DNA of 64,000 nucleotides from Pseudomaricurvus sp965656525 (GTDB lineage: Bacteria > Pseudomonadota > Gammaproteobacteria > Pseudomonadales > Cellvibrionaceae), in contig CBFHKY010000017.1 of assembly GCA_965656525.1 (NCBI GenBank), positions 8,997 to 72,996 of the forward strand, given 5' to 3'. The notes under the pieces are model-generated. The model did no database searches. It saw only the letters and a program-made list of their open reading frames with translations, and was not told where the DNA came from. The translations under genes and the position numbers were made by a program. Of the stretch, positions 25,189 through 33,848 are shown piece after piece (positions within the stretch are counted from its first letter, which is position 1; the number at the start of each line of letters is the position of its first letter).

Positions 25189-25449
25189 TTATTGCCCGGT
25201 GTGTTTTTGAGATTCTTGTGCTTCATTGACGTCAGACGTACAGCCCCCGCCCTTCATCTCAGACTTTGAATGGGGTTCGATTGAATCGGATTTTGTTGCT
25301 GAGGTTTTTTCATCAAAAAGGATACGATGCCCTTCTGTGTTCAAGTCTTCGTATTGACCACTATTTACTGCCCAAAAAAGCAATCGAATGGCCAACACAA
25401 GAAATATCAACGCCAACGGCACTAGCAAATACAAGCTTTCCAAAACCAT
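25189..25449 (-). CDS. ccoS: cbb3-type oxidase assembly protein CcoS
   Basis: A small membrane protein (about 86 residues) with one N-terminal helix and the CcoS pattern ESLYLLVPLALIFL, AVNSGQYEDLNTEGHRILFDE. CcoS is needed for cofactor insertion into cbb3 oxidase. The Shine-Dalgarno GGGAG is only 2 bases from the ATG at 25449; a TTG at 25443 has 8-base spacing and would give the canonical MESLYLL start, so the true start may be TTG. The C-terminal ~40 residues are a polar, low-complexity extension. It follows ccoI by 56 bases. Confidence 0.88.
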   Translation of the reverse strand: MVLESLYLLVPLALIFLVLAIRLLFWAVNSGQYEDLNTEGHRILFDEKTSATKSDSIEPHSKSEMKGGGCTSDVNEAQESQKHTGQ

Positions 25450-25505
25450 TGCTCCCGAATGAATAAAATCATCATCTGCCCAGCGTCTCACCCAGACCGC
25501 TATTG

Positions 25506-27887
25506 TCAGGCAATACGACCAATGCGCAAGGCGTTTAGCACCACAATCAATGAGCTGGCCGACATACCAATAGCCGCCGCCCAAGGTGGAATCCAGCCCA
25601 TGGCTGCCGCGGGTAAAGCCACTAGATTGTAACCTAATGCCCAAGTGAAATTCTGGCGAATAACCTTTTGCGTAATGCTCGCACAACGCATCGATTGAGT
25701 AAGCAGCGTCAGGTCACTGCCCAATAACACGCTGTCAGCACGAGTTTGCGCCAGGTCGGTTGCGCCGCCCATCGCCACCGAGACAAACGCTCCGCTCAGC
25801 ACAGGGACATCATTAATACCGTCACCAACCATCAAAACACGCTCACCCTGTTGCTGGTAACACTCTACACGGTCCAGTTTTTGCTGAGGTGATTGATCGC
25901 CGTACCAGCAATCAATATTCAACTTCCCGGCTACGCGCGAAACTTCTTGCGCGCTGTCTCCGCTCAACAGTTCTACAGCAATACCTGCACGGCGCAACTG
26001 GTTTACCGCGGCAGGTGCCGAATCTCGCAACTGATCGCTCAAACAAATCCAAGCCAGCAAACCGTCAGTATTTTTTAAAGCCAACCATTGACCAACATCT
26101 TTTGGCACAGTCTGATCCGGCACAACAAAACTGGGCTTGCCCAAACAATAGTATTGTTGGTTGATGTACCCGTCGACACCTTTTGCCGTATGTTGCTTCA
26201 CCTCTGTTGCTGATAACGTCTGATCGTAAGGCGCAAACGCTTTAGCCAAGGGGTGCCGCGACCCAGTTTCTAGCGCCGCACAAATAGATAACCATTCACT
26301 GGTTTCTAGCGAGGCTGCTGGTAGGCCTTGTCGGTCGAGCACACTGACCACCTGTGGCGCACCAACCGTTAATGTACCGGTTTTATCAAAAATGACTCGT
26401 GTAACTTTTGGCAGGGCTTCCAGCACATGGTCACCTGTAATCAATAGTCCTTTTTTGCGCAACCAAGTAACCGCAGTGGTAATTGCAGTCGGCGATGCCA
26501 GCGACAACGCACATGGACAGGTGACCACTAAAATAGAAAGCACCACCCAAAAAGCCTGATCAGGTGCTTTGAACCACCAAAAACTCCCCACCACTGCCGA
26601 CACCAACAACACTGCCGCGACAAAATAACCCGCTAAGCGATCTGCTACCGCCACTTGTCTTGGCTTATTTTGTTGAGCTTGCTCAACCATGCGCTCAATG
26701 GCGGACAACGTGGTATCACGGCCTACAGCTGAAACTTGTATGTGCAACGCACTGTCAGTGTTCATCGAACCAGCAATCACGTCATCGCCCACACCCTTTT
26801 CTACCGCATCAGGCTCGCCTGTCAGCAGCGACTCCACCACGCCACTGCTTCCGCTCACAACTAACCCATCACAAGGTATGGTGCTACCACTGGCTACCAA
26901 AATTTTATCGCCAGCACGGATTTGTTTTAAGGTCACCGTTTGCCATTGCCCATCACACCACAATTCGGCTGTTGCGGGTAACAGTTGCGCCATACGGTCG
27001 GCATCAAGGCCATTACGGTGACGGGCCTGCATTTCTAAGTAGCGGCCCAATAACAAAAAGAAAGTAAACATGGAGACCGAGTCAAAATAGACTTCGCCCC
27101 CACCAAAAATAGTCGCCCAGACACTGGCCAAGTAAGCACCACCAATAGCCAGTGAAACGGGGACATCCATGGTTAGATGACGAGTGCGCAGAGCACGCAG
27201 TGCCGCATTAAAGAAGGGACGCGCACTGAAGAGCACGACAGGGGTAGCAATAATAAAGCTGAGCCAGCGAAAGTAGGCATCCCAACCAGCGTCCGCCCCT
27301 GCATACAGGAGCACCGCCACCATGCCCACCTGCATCATGCCAAATCCCGCTACAGCCAAACGCATCAGCGCTGTACGACTTTCTTTTTCCCGCAACCGCT
27401 GCTGTTGCATGTCCGTTCCCGGAACAGGGTCATAACCAATATCAGCGATGGCTCGCATCAATTGACTCAATCGCACTTGCTCTGGCTGCCAGCGGATCAA
27501 GGCGCGATGAGTCGTCGCATTCACCCGTATTGATAGCACACCTTCAATTTTGCTCAACCGCTGTTCAATTAACCAGACACATGCAGCACAACTGATGCCA
27601 CCTAACAGCAACTGAATCTGAAACTGGCCGTCGTCCAGTGCGTCAACCAGTTCTGCTTGCACATCAGTAACATCATAAATAGAAAAGTCGATTTTGTGAT
27701 CACTGGGTTTAGCGCTGCGAGCGTCACGGAATTGATAGAAGTGAGATAACCCTCCGGCGTGAATAGCCCCAGCTACCGCTTGGCAGCCAGGGCAGCAAAA
27801 CTGACGCCATTCGCCATCTAACTGAGAAGAAAAGTCGCTGCCTGCAGGCACGTTCAACCCGCAGTGAAAGCAAGACGATGACATCAC
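25506..27887 (-). CDS. ccoI: Copper-transporting P-type ATPase of the cbb3 locus (CcoI/FixI)
   Basis: A 793-residue P1B-type ATPase. The N-terminus has a cysteine-rich metal-binding motif (CFHCGLNVP ... CCPGCQAV) typical of FixI, then an HMA domain with GGISCAACVW (copper-binding CxxC). Eight membrane helices follow, with CPC (VTCPCALSLASP), the phosphorylation motif DKTGTLT and GDGINDVPVL. It exports copper to the periplasm for CuB insertion into cbb3 oxidase. Its ATG overlaps the ccoH stop (ATGA), so the two are coupled. ccoS follows. Confidence 0.95.
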   Translation of the reverse strand: MMSSSCFHCGLNVPAGSDFSSQLDGEWRQFCCPGCQAVAGAIHAGGLSHFYQFRDARSAKPSDHKIDFSIYDVTDVQAELVDALDDGQFQIQLLLGGISCAACVWLIEQRLSKIEGVLSIRVNATTHRALIRWQPEQVRLSQLMRAIADIGYDPVPGTDMQQQRLREKESRTALMRLAVAGFGMMQVGMVAVLLYAGADAGWDAYFRWLSFIIATPVVLFSARPFFNAALRALRTRHLTMDVPVSLAIGGAYLASVWATIFGGGEVYFDSVSMFTFFLLLGRYLEMQARHRNGLDADRMAQLLPATAELWCDGQWQTVTLKQIRAGDKILVASGSTIPCDGLVVSGSSGVVESLLTGEPDAVEKGVGDDVIAGSMNTDSALHIQVSAVGRDTTLSAIERMVEQAQQNKPRQVAVADRLAGYFVAAVLLVSAVVGSFWWFKAPDQAFWVVLSILVVTCPCALSLASPTAITTAVTWLRKKGLLITGDHVLEALPKVTRVIFDKTGTLTVGAPQVVSVLDRQGLPAASLETSEWLSICAALETGSRHPLAKAFAPYDQTLSATEVKQHTAKGVDGYINQQYYCLGKPSFVVPDQTVPKDVGQWLALKNTDGLLAWICLSDQLRDSAPAAVNQLRRAGIAVELLSGDSAQEVSRVAGKLNIDCWYGDQSPQQKLDRVECYQQQGERVLMVGDGINDVPVLSGAFVSVAMGGATDLAQTRADSVLLGSDLTLLTQSMRCASITQKVIRQNFTWALGYNLVALPAAAMGWIPPWAAAIGMSASSLIVVLNALRIGRIA

Positions 27888-28447
27888 TCTTGCGAACCGA
27901 AACTCAACGTATTTGTGTCAGTGAAGTTCACTTCGCTAACCACACGCCATGCAGGTGCTTGATCAGCAGGCGCTTCTGAAGATTTGTCAGACGCCTCTGG
28001 AAGTGTCATCAAACGAACATACCAGTGGTATTCCAAAGGCTGCAATAACTCACCCTGATAACGCCCTGCGACAACTTTGGTCAGCACCACTTTTAAATCG
28101 TTATCTTCTTCTACGGGATGATCCAGAGCCAATAGCAGTTGATCAGGCAACGTATAGGAAGTGTCTGCCGTGTCGATTTTTAAAACAATATCACCAACCT
28201 GCATATCAAACCGAATTTGCCCGTTTAAGCCTAATCGTTTGGCGGTTCGATCTTCGTCCACGCGAACGTTGATCATCTTCCCTTCTTTGTAGTAATTATC
28301 GATGACTTCATCATCAGCATCTTTAACGATGATGGTTAAAAAAGGGATCCAGATAATCATAATGGTGATTAACGGTGCCAGCACAATCCAAGCCCACAAC
28401 TGTTTATACCATGGGCCAATATCGTGTTCTTGCAGGGGATTATTCAT
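27884..28447 (-). CDS. ccoH: cbb3-type oxidase assembly protein CcoH/FixH
   Basis: A 187-residue protein with an N-terminal membrane helix (residues about 15-40, WYKQLWAWIVLAPL) and a periplasmic FixH domain (DNYYKEGKMINVRVDEDRTA, YQGELLQPLEYHWYVRL). CcoH binds and stabilises the CcoN/CcoP subunits during assembly. It precedes and overlaps ccoI. Between ccoG and this gene (123 bases) is a perfect GC-rich hairpin, so ccoH may also have its own promoter or be read through from ccoG. Confidence 0.92.
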   Translation of the reverse strand: MNNPLQEHDIGPWYKQLWAWIVLAPLITIMIIWIPFLTIIVKDADDEVIDNYYKEGKMINVRVDEDRTAKRLGLNGQIRFDMQVGDIVLKIDTADTSYTLPDQLLLALDHPVEEDNDLKVVLTKVVAGRYQGELLQPLEYHWYVRLMTLPEASDKSSEAPADQAPAWRVVSEVNFTDTNTLSFGSQE

Positions 28448-28508
28448 AGACAGCGTATTCTTAACTAAAAAATATCAACGTTTAGGCATGCCTCAGTTCT
28501 AACAAATT

Positions 28509-28528
28509 GGGCACCGATTAAGGTGCCC
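28509..28528 (-). terminator. Hairpin between ccoG and ccoH (weak terminator or attenuator)
   Basis: A perfect 7-bp inverted repeat GGGCACC / GGTGCCC with a 6-base loop. On the minus strand it is followed by AATTTGTT, a poor U-tract. It might reduce ccoHIS expression relative to ccoG or protect the 3' end of the ccoG message. Confidence 0.45.
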
Positions 28529-28570
28529 ATACTATCATTATACTCTGCGGCTCGCGCTATGGTTTCACCG

Positions 28571-30007
28571 CTAGTGACTTGGGCCTATAAAGCTGGTTTC
28601 CTCCTCAGCATTGATATTTTCATCGTCTATCGCCGATACATTAAAGCGGATTGTCGCCTTAGAAGATGTTAACTGGTCTTTTGGTACAGATACCCTCACC
28701 GGTATGGTGAACACTTCTCCAGCTTCTAGCTCTAATGCGCGGTAGCCCTTAAGTTTATAATCGCCATCCCCCTCTACTTCAATGCGATAACTGTGTGGCC
28801 GCTCATCCATATTGTTGATTTTCACGGTATACACATTTTGCACCTGATCGTTGCGCAAACGGTACATATTCGCACCTCGATCACGAATAACGTCCACCGA
28901 CACTGGCTGACGCGTACCAACGGTGTAGGCAAAAGCCATAATCATGGCCAATACGGCAAATGAGTAACCGAATAAGCGCGGCCGTAAAAAGTGAGTTTTC
29001 CCGTTTTCGAGCTCATCTTCCGACGTATACCGGATCAAGCCTCGCTCATAACCCATTTTGTCCATCACTTGATTACACGCATCCACACAGAGCCCACAGT
29101 TAATACAGTCGTACTGAAGGCCATCGCGGATATCAATATCTACCGGACACACCTGCACACACCAAGAGCAATCAATGCAATCCCCTTTACCTGCAGCCTT
29201 GTAATCCTCATGAGCTTTGCGTGGTCCGCGAGCTTCACCTCGCGCACGGTCATAATGAACAGCCAGCGTATCAGTATCGTACATCACAGACTGAAAACGC
29301 GCGTATGGGCACATGTACTTACACACCTGTTCGCGCAGCCAGCCCGCATTCATGTATGTCATAACCGTAAAAAACAGCGTCCAAAACGCCGCTACAGGGT
29401 GCACGCCGAAAGTGACATAACCGTTATCCCCGACGGAGGGCAGAAACCCTAAAAGTAGCTCTCTCACTGGAGTAAAATAGCCTACAAAAGTGATCCCAGT
29501 GACAAAAGCGATCAATAGCCAGAGAAAGTGCTTGGCGCCTTTTCGCCCCACTTTTTCTAAGCTCCAACCCTGTTTATCAAGCTTGATCATTTTGTTGCGA
29601 TCGCCCTCGCAAACATGCTCGGCCCAAATAAACATCAGGGTCCAGACAGTTTGTGGGCATGTAAAACCACACCACACTCGGCCAACCAACACAGTAACCG
29701 TGAACAAGGTGAAGGCTGCAATGATCAGTAGCCACGCTAATAACATGCCGTCCTGCGGCCAGAAGGTCATCCAGAGGATGTGGAATTTTCGCGCGGGAAG
29801 GTCAAACAGCATCGCAGGGCGGCCATCAATGACCAACCAAGGCATCAGGATAAAACCTATCAGTAAAGGCAACCCGGTATAACGACGGATCTTTTGAAAA
29901 AAACCTGAGATTTTGCGTGTGTACACGCGGCCATTGCTGTCGTAGAGCATCCTATAACGAACTTGCTCGCTATCATTGGCTTCTACGGTCGGGATTTTAT
30001 CTCCCAT
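28571..30007 (-). CDS. ccoG: cbb3 oxidase accessory 4Fe-4S protein CcoG/FixG
   Basis: A 478-residue membrane protein with about five helices. Two ferredoxin-type clusters are visible (CIDCSWCVQVCPVDIDI and CINCGLCVDACNQV), along with the extra FixG cysteine motifs (GRVWCGFTCPQTVW, CKYMCPYARFQ). The C-terminal ~110 residues are the periplasmic FixG immunoglobulin-like domain. CcoG is a cupric reductase that helps make the CuB centre. It starts 320 bases after the end of ccoP, behind a strong terminator, and so has its own promoter; I could not identify a clear FNR site there. Confidence 0.95.
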   Translation of the reverse strand: MGDKIPTVEANDSEQVRYRMLYDSNGRVYTRKISGFFQKIRRYTGLPLLIGFILMPWLVIDGRPAMLFDLPARKFHILWMTFWPQDGMLLAWLLIIAAFTLFTVTVLVGRVWCGFTCPQTVWTLMFIWAEHVCEGDRNKMIKLDKQGWSLEKVGRKGAKHFLWLLIAFVTGITFVGYFTPVRELLLGFLPSVGDNGYVTFGVHPVAAFWTLFFTVMTYMNAGWLREQVCKYMCPYARFQSVMYDTDTLAVHYDRARGEARGPRKAHEDYKAAGKGDCIDCSWCVQVCPVDIDIRDGLQYDCINCGLCVDACNQVMDKMGYERGLIRYTSEDELENGKTHFLRPRLFGYSFAVLAMIMAFAYTVGTRQPVSVDVIRDRGANMYRLRNDQVQNVYTVKINNMDERPHSYRIEVEGDGDYKLKGYRALELEAGEVFTIPVRVSVPKDQLTSSKATIRFNVSAIDDENINAEEETSFIGPSH

Positions 30008-30260
30008 TGTCTCTGCTCCTGTCCAAACGGCTAAAATTGAGACTCTCCGGCCCCTTCAGCTGGTTTTATCGACCTACGTTGATTCAGTGGTAAAAACATC
30101 CAGTTGAGTGATCATTGTAACGCCCTCCTGTTGTCCTTGATTTGACCAAACGCAAATCGACTGCAATTTACCTTGTTTGCTTCAATGTGCGTAACGCGCA
30201 TTTCCGAATAGGTTTAACAGTGAATACCATGACGACTCTGAGCGACCAATGGTAAGCCAC
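30008..30260. other. ccoG upstream region
   Basis: About 250 bases between ccoG and the ccoNOQP terminator. It must carry the ccoG promoter. The best FNR-like word (TTGATTTGACCAAA) matches only 7 of 10 conserved positions, so I do not call a site. Confidence 0.4.
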
Positions 30261-30299
30261 AGACACAAAAAAGCCCCAGTAGTGGGGCTTTTTTGTGTC
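30261..30299 (-). terminator. Terminator of ccoNOQP
   Basis: A long perfect inverted repeat (GACACAAAAAAGCCCC / GGGGCTTTTTTGTGTC arms with a 7-base loop) 29 bases beyond ccoP. The stem ends in a T run on both strands, so it works for the leftward oxidase transcript and could act in both directions. Confidence 0.88.
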
Positions 30300-30327
30300 T
30301 TAATCGTTCATGTTTACCAGCAACACA

Positions 30328-31242
30328 TTACTCATCATCCATCGACAAGCTGTAGACATACGCGGCTAATAAATGAATTTTATCTTCACGTAATTTATCT
30401 TGTTGTGCGGGCATCTGATTAGCACGACCGTTGCGAATAGAATGGCGTATTTCTGAACGCAATTCTTCAGGGTCGCCATTACTGTACAGCCAGATGTTAT
30501 CCGTTAAGTTCGGTGCTCCAAGCGCATGCAAACCCTTGCCATCAGCGCCGTGACAAACCGCGCAGTTTTGAGCAAACACACCACTGCCCTTCTCCGCTAA
30601 AGCTTCATCGTGTTCATTGCCCGACATCTTTAAAACATACTCGGCCGATGCCACTACATTCGCTTCACCGATGATAGGCCCCCACGCTGGCATATTACCG
30701 TTGCGACCATAAACCAAGGTTTGCTTAATCGTCGCGGGGCTACCACCGTACAACCAGTCATTGTCGGTCAAGTTAGGGAAACCATAACCACCACTGCCGT
30801 CGGCGCCATGACAAACTGCACAGTTATTGGCAAACAAACGAACACCCATCTTTAAAGCAGCTGGGTCTTGAGCAACCTCTTCAATGGGCATGTCTGCATA
30901 TTTCGCGAACATGGGGCCAAACTTTTCTCGCGCATCCTGCTGACGACTTTCTAACTGGTTAACAGACGTCCAGCCCAACAAGCCTTTCCAATTCCCCAAC
31001 CCTGGGTACAGAGCCAAATAGATCAACCCAAAAATAAACGTGATGATAAACATCATAAACCACCATTTAGGCAGAGGGTTGTCGTACTCCTCAATGCCAT
31101 CATAAACATGGCCGGTGGTTTTATTTTCTGGGTCAGCTTCATCATCGACAGCCACTTTGCGGTTGGCCATCAGCACCCAGAAGATCAATGCTAGGTTAAT
31201 CGCCGTTAACCCTGTAATCCAAAGGCTCCAAAAAGTACTCAT
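30328..31242 (-). CDS. ccoP: cbb3-type cytochrome c oxidase subunit III (dihaem cytochrome c)
   Basis: A 304-residue protein with an N-terminal membrane region (two hydrophobic segments, about 5-25 and 60-80, the second in PLPKWWFMMFIITFIF) and two haem c-binding motifs, both CAVCH (in ANNCAVCHGADG and AQNCAVCHGADG). It passes electrons to CcoO/CcoN. The segment KTTGHVYDGIEEYDNPLPKWW is the conserved CcoP N-terminus. It follows ccoQ by 3 bases and is the last gene before the operon terminator. Confidence 0.96.
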   Translation of the reverse strand: MSTFWSLWITGLTAINLALIFWVLMANRKVAVDDEADPENKTTGHVYDGIEEYDNPLPKWWFMMFIITFIFGLIYLALYPGLGNWKGLLGWTSVNQLESRQQDAREKFGPMFAKYADMPIEEVAQDPAALKMGVRLFANNCAVCHGADGSGGYGFPNLTDNDWLYGGSPATIKQTLVYGRNGNMPAWGPIIGEANVVASAEYVLKMSGNEHDEALAEKGSGVFAQNCAVCHGADGKGLHALGAPNLTDNIWLYSNGDPEELRSEIRHSIRNGRANQMPAQQDKLREDKIHLLAAYVYSLSMDDE

Positions 31243-31245
31243 AAT

Positions 31246-31437
31246 TTATCCTGCCTTGTCTTCATCTTTTTTAGGATGAAGTTCTTGGTGTTGTGGATCG
31301 GCATCATCGGCAAATGGCAGTTTAGCCGCCTCATCAAACTGTTTACGGCGGCTAGGCGAAAAAGCCCACCAGCAGATTCCCAAAAAGGCAATCATGACGA
31401 AAACCGTCCCTAAACCTCTTAATGTATTTATATCCAT
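31246..31437 (-). CDS. ccoQ: cbb3-type cytochrome oxidase subunit CcoQ
   Basis: A 63-residue protein with one membrane helix (about 12-28, GTVFVMIAFLGICWWAF) followed by SPSRRKQFDEAAKLPFADD, the typical CcoQ pattern. CcoQ stabilises the CcoNO-P complex. It lies between ccoO (47-base gap) and ccoP (3-base gap). The tail is charged and lysine-rich. Confidence 0.93.
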   Translation of the reverse strand: MDINTLRGLGTVFVMIAFLGICWWAFSPSRRKQFDEAAKLPFADDADPQHQELHPKKDEDKAG

Positions 31438-31484
31438 GATGTCGCTCCCTTCTCTTACTCGCTTAGGCTTTCACTAAAAAGCGA

Positions 31485-32096
31485 TTAACGTTTCTGTTGC
31501 AACAACGTTCCAAGCTGCTGTAAATACGCCACCAAAGCATCCAGTTCAGTAACACCTTTCACAGCCTCTTGCGCACCAGCAATGTCTTCGTCGGTATAAG
31601 GCACACCCACAGAACGCAGTGCAGCCATCTTCTTACCGGTATCCTCACCATCAAGAACATTATCAAACAGCCAAGGGAAAGCAGGCATGTTAGATTCTGG
31701 AACAACGTTACGAGGGTTATACAAATGCGCTTTGTGCCACGCATCTGAGTAACGTCCACCTACGCGAGCAAGGTCAGGACCAGTACGCTTAGACCCCCAC
31801 AAGAACGGATGGTCATAAACCGACTCACCCGCTACAGAGTAGTGACCGTAACGCTCCACTTCGGCACGCAGGGGGCGAATCATTTGCGTGTGACACACGT
31901 GACAACCTTCACGGATATAGATGTCACGCCCTTCCAGCTCTACAGCAGTCCAAGGCTCCAAACCTTCCACAGGTTCAGTGGTTTCTTTGAGAAAAAACTG
32001 AGGAACGATTTCTACCAGCCCGCCAAAACTGATGGCCACAACCGCCAGAACCATCAACAGGCCAATGTTTTTTTCTACGATATCATGATTTTTCAC
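31485..32096 (-). CDS. ccoO: cbb3-type cytochrome c oxidase subunit II (monohaem cytochrome c)
   Basis: A 203-residue membrane-anchored cytochrome with one N-terminal helix (MVLAVVAISFGGLVEIV) and a single haem c-binding motif CHVCH in REGCHVCHTQMIRPL, with the downstream axial methionine region NVVPESNMPAFPW. The sequence ends in EKR-like basic residues. It lies 15 bases after ccoN. Confidence 0.96.
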   Translation of the reverse strand: MKNHDIVEKNIGLLMVLAVVAISFGGLVEIVPQFFLKETTEPVEGLEPWTAVELEGRDIYIREGCHVCHTQMIRPLRAEVERYGHYSVAGESVYDHPFLWGSKRTGPDLARVGGRYSDAWHKAHLYNPRNVVPESNMPAFPWLFDNVLDGEDTGKKMAALRSVGVPYTDEDIAGAQEAVKGVTELDALVAYLQQLGTLLQQKR

Positions 32097-32111
32097 AGTC
32101 GCTCTCCCCCC

Positions 32112-33554
32112 TTACGCCGTTTGCGGCTGTGTTTGAACAGACTCTTCTTTAGAGCCTGCCATGGTTTTATAGGTGTTCAGCGCCATTAGCAACATACCGG
32201 CAAGGAAGAAGGCACCACCAAGCACTCGAACAAAGTAACCCGGATAACTCGCTTCAACCGCCTCTGCGAAACTGTATGTCAATGTTCCATCGGTGTTGAA
32301 TGCGCGCCACATCAAACCTTGCATAATGCCGTTCACCCACATAGCAGCGATATAAAGAACAGTACCAATCGTCGCCAACCAAAAATGCACGTTAATCAGC
32401 TTGGTGCTCCACATTGATTGACGCCCTGCCAATATAGGCAACAAATGGTAAATAGAGCCAATAGAAATCATCGCTACCCAACCCAACGCGCCAGAGTGCA
32501 CGTGACCAATGGTCCAGTCAGTATTGTGTGACAATGCATTAACGGTTTTGATGGCCATCATCGGGCCTTCAAAAGTAGACATGCCGTAGAATGACAAAGA
32601 AACCACCAAGAAGCGCAAGGTTGGATCGGTACGCAACTTATGCCAAGCACCAGAAAGCGTCATGATGCCATTGATCATGCCGCCCCAAGACGGTGCTAAC
32701 AAAATCAAAGACATTACCATGCCTAAACTCTGTGCCCAGTCAGGCAGTGCAGAGTAATGCAAGTGGTGAGAACCTGCCCAAATGTACAAGCTGATCAGTG
32801 CCCAGAAATGCACGATAGACAGCTGATAGGAATAAACGGGGCGACCCGCTTGCTTAGGCACAAAGTAGTACATCATGCCCAAAAATCCTGCCGTCAGGAA
32901 GAAACCCACAGCGTTATGGCCGTACCACCATTGAATCATCGCGTCCATCGCACCGGAGTATGCGGAATAAGACTTCGTCAGCGTGACCGGCACCGACATA
33001 CTGTTAACGATGTGCAGCAGTGCAATGGTGATAATAAACGCACCAAAGAACCAGTTCGCCACGTAAATGTGTGAGGTTTTGCGCTTCACAATTGTGCCAA
33101 AAAACACAATCGCGTAGGAAATCCACACCACAGCCAAGAGAATATCAATGGGCCACTCTAGCTCGGCATACTCTTTCGCGGAGGTATAACCCAAAGGCAA
33201 GGTAATTGCGGCTAGCACAATAACCAGCTGCCATCCCCAAAAGGTAAAAGGCACCAACCAGCCACCAAATAATGGCGCTTGGCAGGTTCTTTGAACAACA
33301 TAGTAAGACGTCGCGAACAGCGCACTGCCACCAAACGCAAAAATAACAGCGTTAGTGTGCAAAGGACGCAGACGCCCAAAGTGAGAGTACGGCTGAAACA
33401 AATCATTCAACTGCGGCCATACCAGCTGTGAAGCGATCAGCACCCCAACAGCCATTCCGACTACGCCCCAAACGACGGTCATTACGGCAAATTGGCGTAC
33501 TACGTTGTAGTCATATGCGGGCTGTTCGCCAGCCGCGGCCAGATTACTACTCAT
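32112..33554 (-). CDS. ccoN: cbb3-type cytochrome c oxidase catalytic subunit I
   Basis: A 480-residue haem-copper oxidase subunit with 12 membrane helices. The conserved histidines are present, for example RPLHTNAVIFAFG (haem b ligand), WWYGHNAVGFFLTAGFLG (CuB His and the cross-linked Tyr region) and DWTIGHVHSGALGWV (CuB/haem ligands). This is the high-affinity oxygen reductase used at low oxygen. It heads the operon ccoN-O-Q-P behind an FNR/ANR-type site. Confidence 0.97.
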   Translation of the reverse strand: MSSNLAAAGEQPAYDYNVVRQFAVMTVVWGVVGMAVGVLIASQLVWPQLNDLFQPYSHFGRLRPLHTNAVIFAFGGSALFATSYYVVQRTCQAPLFGGWLVPFTFWGWQLVIVLAAITLPLGYTSAKEYAELEWPIDILLAVVWISYAIVFFGTIVKRKTSHIYVANWFFGAFIITIALLHIVNSMSVPVTLTKSYSAYSGAMDAMIQWWYGHNAVGFFLTAGFLGMMYYFVPKQAGRPVYSYQLSIVHFWALISLYIWAGSHHLHYSALPDWAQSLGMVMSLILLAPSWGGMINGIMTLSGAWHKLRTDPTLRFLVVSLSFYGMSTFEGPMMAIKTVNALSHNTDWTIGHVHSGALGWVAMISIGSIYHLLPILAGRQSMWSTKLINVHFWLATIGTVLYIAAMWVNGIMQGLMWRAFNTDGTLTYSFAEAVEASYPGYFVRVLGGAFFLAGMLLMALNTYKTMAGSKEESVQTQPQTA

Positions 33555-33679
33555 AGTGACGTTCCTAAATGGTTTTTAATGATAAAAATAAAACTACTGA
33601 AACCCATTAACCCAGCTTGTTAGCACCAACCCCGATGGTGAGTAATGCAGCAGTGTGCCGCAACATCAGACCCAGTTGT

Positions 33680-33693
33680 TTGACGCGCATCAA
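33680..33693 (-). promoter_or_regulatory. FNR/ANR box upstream of ccoN
   Basis: The minus strand reads TTGATGCGCGTCAA, matching the FNR/ANR consensus TTGAT-N4-ATCAA in 9 of 10 positions. It lies about 126 bases before the ccoN start codon, a reasonable place for an activator site at -41. Low-oxygen induction of ccoNOQP by ANR/FNR is established in Pseudomonas and relatives. No FNR/ANR gene is in this window. Confidence 0.8.
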
Positions 33694-33848
33694 CGAGTTT
33701 GTCATTGATGCGCGCGCAAATCAGAAACACTCAATCAGCTTAGGCCATTTGACAGAATTATCTCTCAAATTGCCTATTTAAGCGACGCCTTCAAACCTAT
33801 GAGCAACCTCAAAGCATTCTGAAATACACAATGCTTATAGGTTACCAA

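Noticed and set aside
30141..30154. FNR-like word TTGATTTGACCAAA before ccoG
   Set aside because: It matches only 7 of 10 conserved positions; too weak to call.
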